Positions 14,389 to 17,625 of a stretch of DNA of 17,625 bases are shown one piece after another. Where the stretch lies: the NCBI GenBank assembly GCA_031552995.1, contig JAVBMB010000060.1:1-17625 (forward strand), given 5' to 3'. A program made the position numbers and the translations under genes. Under the pieces are notes generated by a model. The model was not told the DNA's origin and made no database searches. It worked only from the letters and a program-made list of their open reading frames with translations. The stretch's first letter is position 1, and each line of letters begins with the position of its first letter. The DNA is from JAVBMB01 sp031552995. Its GTDB lineage: Bacteria > Bacillota > Clostridia > Oscillospirales > Butyricicoccaceae.

Positions 14389-15783
14389 CTATTTGTAACA
14401 GCGGTAAAGAAATGTGACAATCTGCGCGCGGGTACACGTCCTGTCCGGCGCAAAGGCGGTCGCGCTTACACCGGATGTAATTCCCTTTTCAGCGGCCCAG
14501 GTCACAGCGTTTGCATAAAAAGAGTTGGCGGCTACATCTGTAAATGCGTTTTTTTCTGTTGATTCCGGAGATTTTGATGCCCGGTGCAGGAAGGTAACGA
14601 CCTGCGCGCGTGTCACCGTGGCGCCGGGAGAAAATGTTGCTGCGGTGGTGCCGGCGGTAATGCCGTTCTCAAAGGCCCAAAGCACGGCGTCATAGTAATA
14701 ATCGCCTTCCTTTACATCGGTAAAGGGATTGGCTTGCCCGGCGGGCGCGGGTGAACCGGAGGCGCGCCAGAGGAACGTGACTGCTTGGGCGCGCGTGCAT
14801 ATTGCGTCGGGTGAGAATGCTGTCTCGGACGTTCCCTCGGTAACACCGGTTTCAACAGCCCACGAAACGCAGGGCGCATAGTAAGCGCCGGCTTTCACAT
14901 CGAGAAATGCCTTGCCGGTAATTGTAATTCTGCCCTGAGCTGTTTCGTAATCGCTTCCGATGACGTTTTCCAGCACCTCATCGATATACATCCAAACGAT
15001 ATCTCGCGCTATTGCCGTTGTGACGGCGCTTTTCTCGTTTGCGGCGGCGGCTTCCTTGAATATATATGAGGAATCCATGCCGTTGTAGTTGGCGTTACTC
15101 GTGATAACGGCATAGGTGGCGGCGGTATCAAACGCCTTGCCGTTTATCTCGCTGACAGCAACGCGGTTAATGCTGTTTGCCTTAAACCAGTTCTTTCCAT
15201 AGGCCTCTCCCGCATCATAAGCTTTGCAGATATCGACGCTGTATTTAAGGCCGGATACCTGCATAAAAGACGCGCACGCGTTCACCGAAGCGTCGCTGCA
15301 CGGCAGGCCCTGAGCGGCGGCCTCCAGCACTTCAAGCAGCTTGGCTCCGGTCATATAGACGACGGCGACACTGTTCGGATAGGGGAGGACCTCGGCAAGC
15401 TCCGCCGCGCCAAACTTGCCGACGGCAATGTTCGCGCGCAGGTTTCCGCCGTTCCAAAGCGCGACGATGTTATCTGTATTAACAGTCACAGAGGTGTTGC
15501 CGGCCGCGATATCATCCTCGTCGAAATATTCGTTGATTTTCCCCGAGGTCGCAAACCAAAGCAGCGCGTCTGTCCATAAATCTCCCAGATTTGTCTCGTG
15601 TGCCCTGGCAGCGTTTGCGGCGCCCAAAAGGGTTACGGTGCTGTAAGCCTCCAGCGCGTCATCCAGTTCAATTTCGTTGCCATGCGCATCGGTAAATATA
15701 GCGGCGAATGCCGTAAATGACAAACAGGAAATGAGGCAAACGGTCAGCAAAATGCTCGTGAGGATTGTTCTGGTCTTTTTCAT
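14389..15783 (-). CDS. Secreted SLH protein with an isolated 5'-nucleotidase C-terminal domain
   Basis: 464 residues. A signal peptide ends near AFA (27). Residues about 45-290 match the C-terminal substrate-binding domain of 5'-nucleotidases/UshA-type enzymes: ETNLGDLWTDALLWF, NGGNLRANIAVG (in place of the usual NGGGIR), PNSVAVVYMTGAKLLEVLE, FMQVSGLKYSVD and YAVITSNANYNG. The end of that domain reads NGMDSSY where active enzymes usually have a GGDGY-like motif. The N-terminal metallophosphatase domain, which carries the catalytic metals, is absent and there is no room for it after the signal peptide, so catalysis is not expected; ligand binding or adhesion is more likely. Three well-conserved SLH domains follow (about 293-340, 356-400, 415-462). 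AGGAGGG lies 4 nt before the ATG at 15783. A strong promoter and structured leader precede it. Confidence 0.9.
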   Translation of the reverse strand: MKKTRTILTSILLTVCLISCLSFTAFAAIFTDAHGNEIELDDALEAYSTVTLLGAANAARAHETNLGDLWTDALLWFATSGKINEYFDEDDIAAGNTSVTVNTDNIVALWNGGNLRANIAVGKFGAAELAEVLPYPNSVAVVYMTGAKLLEVLEAAAQGLPCSDASVNACASFMQVSGLKYSVDICKAYDAGEAYGKNWFKANSINRVAVSEINGKAFDTAATYAVITSNANYNGMDSSYIFKEAAAANEKSAVTTAIARDIVWMYIDEVLENVIGSDYETAQGRITITGKAFLDVKAGAYYAPCVSWAVETGVTEGTSETAFSPDAICTRAQAVTFLWRASGSPAPAGQANPFTDVKEGDYYYDAVLWAFENGITAGTTAATFSPGATVTRAQVVTFLHRASKSPESTEKNAFTDVAANSFYANAVTWAAEKGITSGVSATAFAPDRTCTRAQIVTFLYRCYK

Positions 15784-15838
15784 AAGGCCCTCCTAATGAT
15801 ATTGGATACCTCTGCTTCGGCTAGCTTTTGCGATATAA

Positions 15839-15907
15839 AAAGGCATCACATCCCCCGTTGAGGGGAAAGCGATACCTTTGTGATATCTAAAACATGACAA
15901 TGCCTTT
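15839..15907 (-). promoter_or_regulatory. Structured leader with terminator-like fold upstream of the 5'-nucleotidase-C gene
   Basis: AAAGGCAT (15839-15846) is complementary to ATGCCTTT (15900-15907). Inside, ATCACA (15845-15850) pairs with TGTGAT (15879-15884) and TCCCC (15851-15855) with GGGGA (15862-15866). On the minus strand the structure ends in GCCTTTTTAT, as in an intrinsic terminator, 55 nt before the start codon. Several of these pairings are mutually exclusive, as expected for an attenuator or riboswitch. I could not match it to a riboswitch class I know. Confidence 0.45.
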
Positions 15908-15919
15908 GATGAGGTAGAT

Positions 15920-15935
15920 GTCAGCTTTTGCTGAC
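15920..15935 (-). promoter_or_regulatory. Perfect hairpin GTCAGC-N4-GCTGAC in the leader
   Basis: A perfect 6-bp inverted repeat with a TTTT (+ strand) loop, 2 bases from the larger palindrome at 15938-15955. In the minus-strand transcript it would form a GTCAGC-AAAA-GCTGAC hairpin at about nucleotides 23-38. It could be an RNA element or a second operator half-set. Confidence 0.45.
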
Positions 15936-15937
15936 TG

Positions 15938-15955
15938 TGTCAACTTGTGTTGACA
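15938..15955 (-). promoter_or_regulatory. 18-bp palindrome at the transcription start (operator candidate)
   Basis: TGTCAACTTGTGTTGACA: a perfect 7-bp inverted repeat around a 4-base centre. It begins 8 bases downstream of the -10 element, so it covers the predicted transcription start (about 15957) and the first nucleotides of the message. That position fits a repressor operator; it can also form a 5' hairpin in the RNA. Confidence 0.5.
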
Positions 15956-15963
15956 ACGCTTGG

Positions 15964-15992
15964 ATTATAACACAGTGTCTTTGCGCAGTCAA
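15964..15992 (-). promoter_or_regulatory. Strong sigma-A promoter of the SLH 5'-nucleotidase-C gene
   Basis: On the minus strand TTGACT (15987-15992) and a perfect TATAAT (15964-15969) are separated by exactly 17 nt, with an extended -10 TG (TGTTATAAT). Predicted transcription start near 15957, giving a leader of about 174 nt. Confidence 0.75.
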
Positions 15993-16013
15993 GGCTGATT
16001 TGTTTGTGGAAGC

Positions 16014-16080
16014 CCGCAGAATGACGGGGAGGCCTGCGTTTATGCCTCCCTCGCGGCGATTCAAACCGCTGTCATTGCGG
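16014..16080. repeat. Short palindromic element, possible dispersed repeat
   Basis: The ends are inverted relatives: CCGCAGAATGAC (16014-16025) and GTCATTGCGG (16071-16080). An inner hairpin pairs GGGAGGC (16027-16033) with GCCTCCC (16044-16050). It lies between two divergent promoters. The GTCATTGCGG end resembles the intergenic GTCATTGCGAGG-type repeats seen in many bacteria. Only one copy is in the window, so its repeat nature is not proven here. Confidence 0.4.
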
Positions 16081-16115
16081 ATATCGCCTTCTGAGAAGAG
16101 CAGGATTAAAGCAAC

Positions 16116-16144
16116 TTGATTCCGACATAATTTTCAGGTATAAT
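16116..16144 (+). promoter_or_regulatory. Putative sigma-A promoter of the LuxR-type membrane regulator gene
   Basis: TTGATT (16116-16121), 17-nt spacer, perfect TATAAT (16139-16144) on the + strand. The predicted transcript would have an untranslated leader of about 95 nt before the ATG at 16249. The rest of the 465-base gap 15784-16248 is described in the neighbouring entries; no gene was seen in it. Confidence 0.65.
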
Positions 16145-16248
16145 TATTGTTGTCTGGCAATTCTTTTTGCAGCGAATAATTCATCAAAGAGCGGTTTTAG
16201 AGGTTTTTATTAGCGCAGTTTTTAATAAAATCTGAGAGGCGGCGCGGG

Positions 16249-17625
16249 ATGAAAAGTGCAAATAAGGAATCCGGTTATGTATCCGGTATGCTGTCGTCCT
16301 TTGCCGGCCTTTGGCGGGCAAAAGACGCGCTGAGCATTAAAAATATTCGCAAAAGCCAGCTTCAATACTTTTTGACACTGCCGATATTGCTGGCGCTTGT
16401 CAACATGCAGAATAACTACCTTAAAATACCCGGGCATATTTTCGGCCTGGATTCGCTGAAACTGATGTACATAGCATATTGCGTCGGAATCGTGACGATG
16501 CTCATCATAAATGTGCGGCATTGGAACCGTGTTTCACGTCTTATGGCAGTCATTTGCGTCTGCAGCATTTTTGCGTTTGCCTTTCTCCGGCGCAGCAGTG
16601 CCGAGCTTGTTTTGGCAACTGTTTGCTGGACAGGCGTTGGTGGCTTAATGGCGTTCGCCATGTACATATTTGCATTTATCCTCAACAATACTGAGCGTCT
16701 GTTTGGTCTTCTTCTGGCTTTTTTTTCGCATGGCGTTTTCATGCTGCTGACTGGAATTGGGACGTCAAATTTCTTTTTAACCGATATTCTCGCCGCTGTT
16801 TTGACTTTAGCGGTTGCCGTCTGTGTCTTTCTATCAGACATTAATCATTTTCATGTGCCCGAAAAGCGTGATGAACCGCCGCATCCAAGTATACATCTGG
16901 CTATGATATTTTTTGCCATTTCCTTTTTGGTGGACAGTGCCAGCTCATTTTTGTTTACCCGGCTAAGCGATTCTTATCAGGTTTTTGACGGGCTGGGCAT
17001 ATTTGCGGCAATCATAATCTCCCTCGTTATCCAAATCAAATTAAAACACAGCGTATGGCATCTTTGGAATTTATTTTTTATAGTAGCGTTTCTTGCGCAT
17101 CTCTGTACGTTAAGCGGAAACGCAGTAATATTAAGAATTGCCTTCTTCCTTCACGGCGTTATTTATGTCGGCTATGTCGCGATTGTTTATACAATCGGCG
17201 GCATTAATAAAAAGTATGGATCTGTCTCGGTATTTCGAAAAAACCTGATTATTCTGTTCGGGTTGCTTGCCCCGCTGCAGGCCGCCCTTGGTTATGCTCA
17301 AAATCACTGGCCTCAAGCGGTGTTTCTGTTTTCGGTGATAGCCTGCGGCCTTATGCTTTTTGCATTTTTGCTGCTGTCGCCCTTATTTCAGCGTCACCTT
17401 TTTTTATCCGAGTGGATGGATGATTACTACCGTGCCGACATGTCTCCTGCCGGGCAGCATTTGCACAACCTTAAGGCTGAAGGCAGGCCGATCCCCGATG
17501 GGCTGTTTGACGATTTTATCAGCAGAGTCGGAACTCTTACCCGAACGGAACGGGAACTGTTTCAATGCTATAAGGATGGCAAGGGCACACAGGAGATACT
17601 GGCCTGCATGTATATCAGTTTGAGT
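16249..17625 (+). CDS. Polytopic membrane LuxR-type transcriptional regulator (3' end outside window)
   Basis: The frame is open for 459 codons from the ATG at 16249 to the last base, so the gene runs out of the window. About residues 35-390 hold roughly 12 hydrophobic segments (for example QYFLTLPILLALV, LMAVICVCSIFAFAFL, LAAVLTLAVAVCVF), spaced like a major-facilitator-type bundle. The soluble C-terminal part includes D-D-F-I-S-R-V-G-T-L-T-R-T-E-R-E-L-F (LuxR helix-turn-helix start at about residue 430) and K-G-T-Q-E-I-L-A-C-M-Y-I-S-L-S, matching the first two helices of a GerE/LuxR DNA-binding domain; the recognition helix lies beyond the window. Such proteins probably sense a signal in or across the membrane and bind DNA directly. 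GAGAGG lies 9 nt upstream of the start. It is divergent from the SLH 5'-nucleotidase-C gene and may regulate it, which is inference. Confidence 0.88.
   Translation, partial: MKSANKESGYVSGMLSSFAGLWRAKDALSIKNIRKSQLQYFLTLPILLALVNMQNNYLKIPGHIFGLDSLKLMYIAYCVGIVTMLIINVRHWNRVSRLMAVICVCSIFAFAFLRRSSAELVLATVCWTGVGGLMAFAMYIFAFILNNTERLFGLLLAFFSHGVFMLLTGIGTSNFFLTDILAAVLTLAVAVCVFLSDINHFHVPEKRDEPPHPSIHLAMIFFAISFLVDSASSFLFTRLSDSYQVFDGLGIFAAIIISLVIQIKLKHSVWHLWNLFFIVAFLAHLCTLSGNAVILRIAFFLHGVIYVGYVAIVYTIGGINKKYGSVSVFRKNLIILFGLLAPLQAALGYAQNHWPQAVFLFSVIACGLMLFAFLLLSPLFQRHLFLSEWMDDYYRADMSPAGQHLHNLKAEGRPIPDGLFDDFISRVGTLTRTERELFQCYKDGKGTQEILACMYISLS

Noticed and set aside
15784..15957. Leader as a known riboswitch (c-di-GMP, c-di-AMP, TPP, SAM, purine, glycine, T-box)
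   Set aside because: None of the conserved core sequences of these classes that I know could be found; kept as an uncharacterised structured leader.
15928..16119. 63-codon + strand frame between the divergent genes
   Set aside because: It runs through the minus-strand promoter and palindromes, has no ribosome binding site at its start and no recognisable sequence.
1..17625. CRISPR array, rRNA, transposase or phage genes
   Set aside because: No regularly spaced direct repeats, rRNA sequence, recombinase motifs or insertion-sequence ends were seen on either strand.

Overview
The window looks like a chromosomal segment of a low-to-mid GC, Gram-positive, S-layer-bearing Firmicute, most likely a clostridium of the Oscillospiraceae/Ruminococcaceae type. 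This is inferred from four proteins with S-layer homology (SLH) domains, strong AGGAGG-type ribosome binding sites, an ECF-transporter S component, a DUF3842 protein, a Gram-positive-type lipoprotein and an M15 cell-wall peptidase. No rRNA, complete tRNA, CRISPR array, transposase or integrase was seen.

Layout. (1) 1-4244, + strand: the 3' end of an SLH protein, then a large secreted subtilisin-like protease that ends in three SLH domains. (2) A 16-bp bidirectional terminator separates it from a convergent, secreted SLH/M15 peptidoglycan peptidase (4355-5704, -). (3) 6215-7623, -: a nicotinamidase-like cysteine hydrolase and a KduD-like short-chain dehydrogenase, closed by a minus-strand terminator at about 5880. 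(4) 7830-7872, +: the 5' half only of a tRNA-Arg(CCU), fused to the 3' end of the next operon. (5) 7864-14249, -: seven tightly spaced genes, in transcription order MoxR ATPase, DUF58 protein, a TgpA-like membrane protein without the transglutaminase core, a lipoprotein carrying what looks like only the C-lobe of a siderophore/cobalamin-binding protein, DUF3842, an ECF S component, and a P-loop uridine-kinase-like protein. (6) 14389-15783, -: a secreted 5'-nucleotidase C-terminal domain with three SLH domains and no catalytic metallophosphatase domain, read from a near-consensus promoter through a structured leader of about 174 nt. (7) 16249-17625, +: a polytopic membrane protein ending in a LuxR-type helix-turn-helix, cut off by the window edge.

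How it fits together. The outer regions encode cell-surface enzymes anchored through SLH domains (proteolysis, peptidoglycan cleavage, nucleotide/ligand binding). The central operon joins a MoxR-DUF58-TgpA-like envelope module to small-molecule uptake components. The least explained parts are that mixed operon with its half-size binding lipoprotein, the truncated tRNA junction, and the leader/operator region of the 5'-nucleotidase-like gene. All functional assignments rest on motif recognition by eye; no database search was possible.
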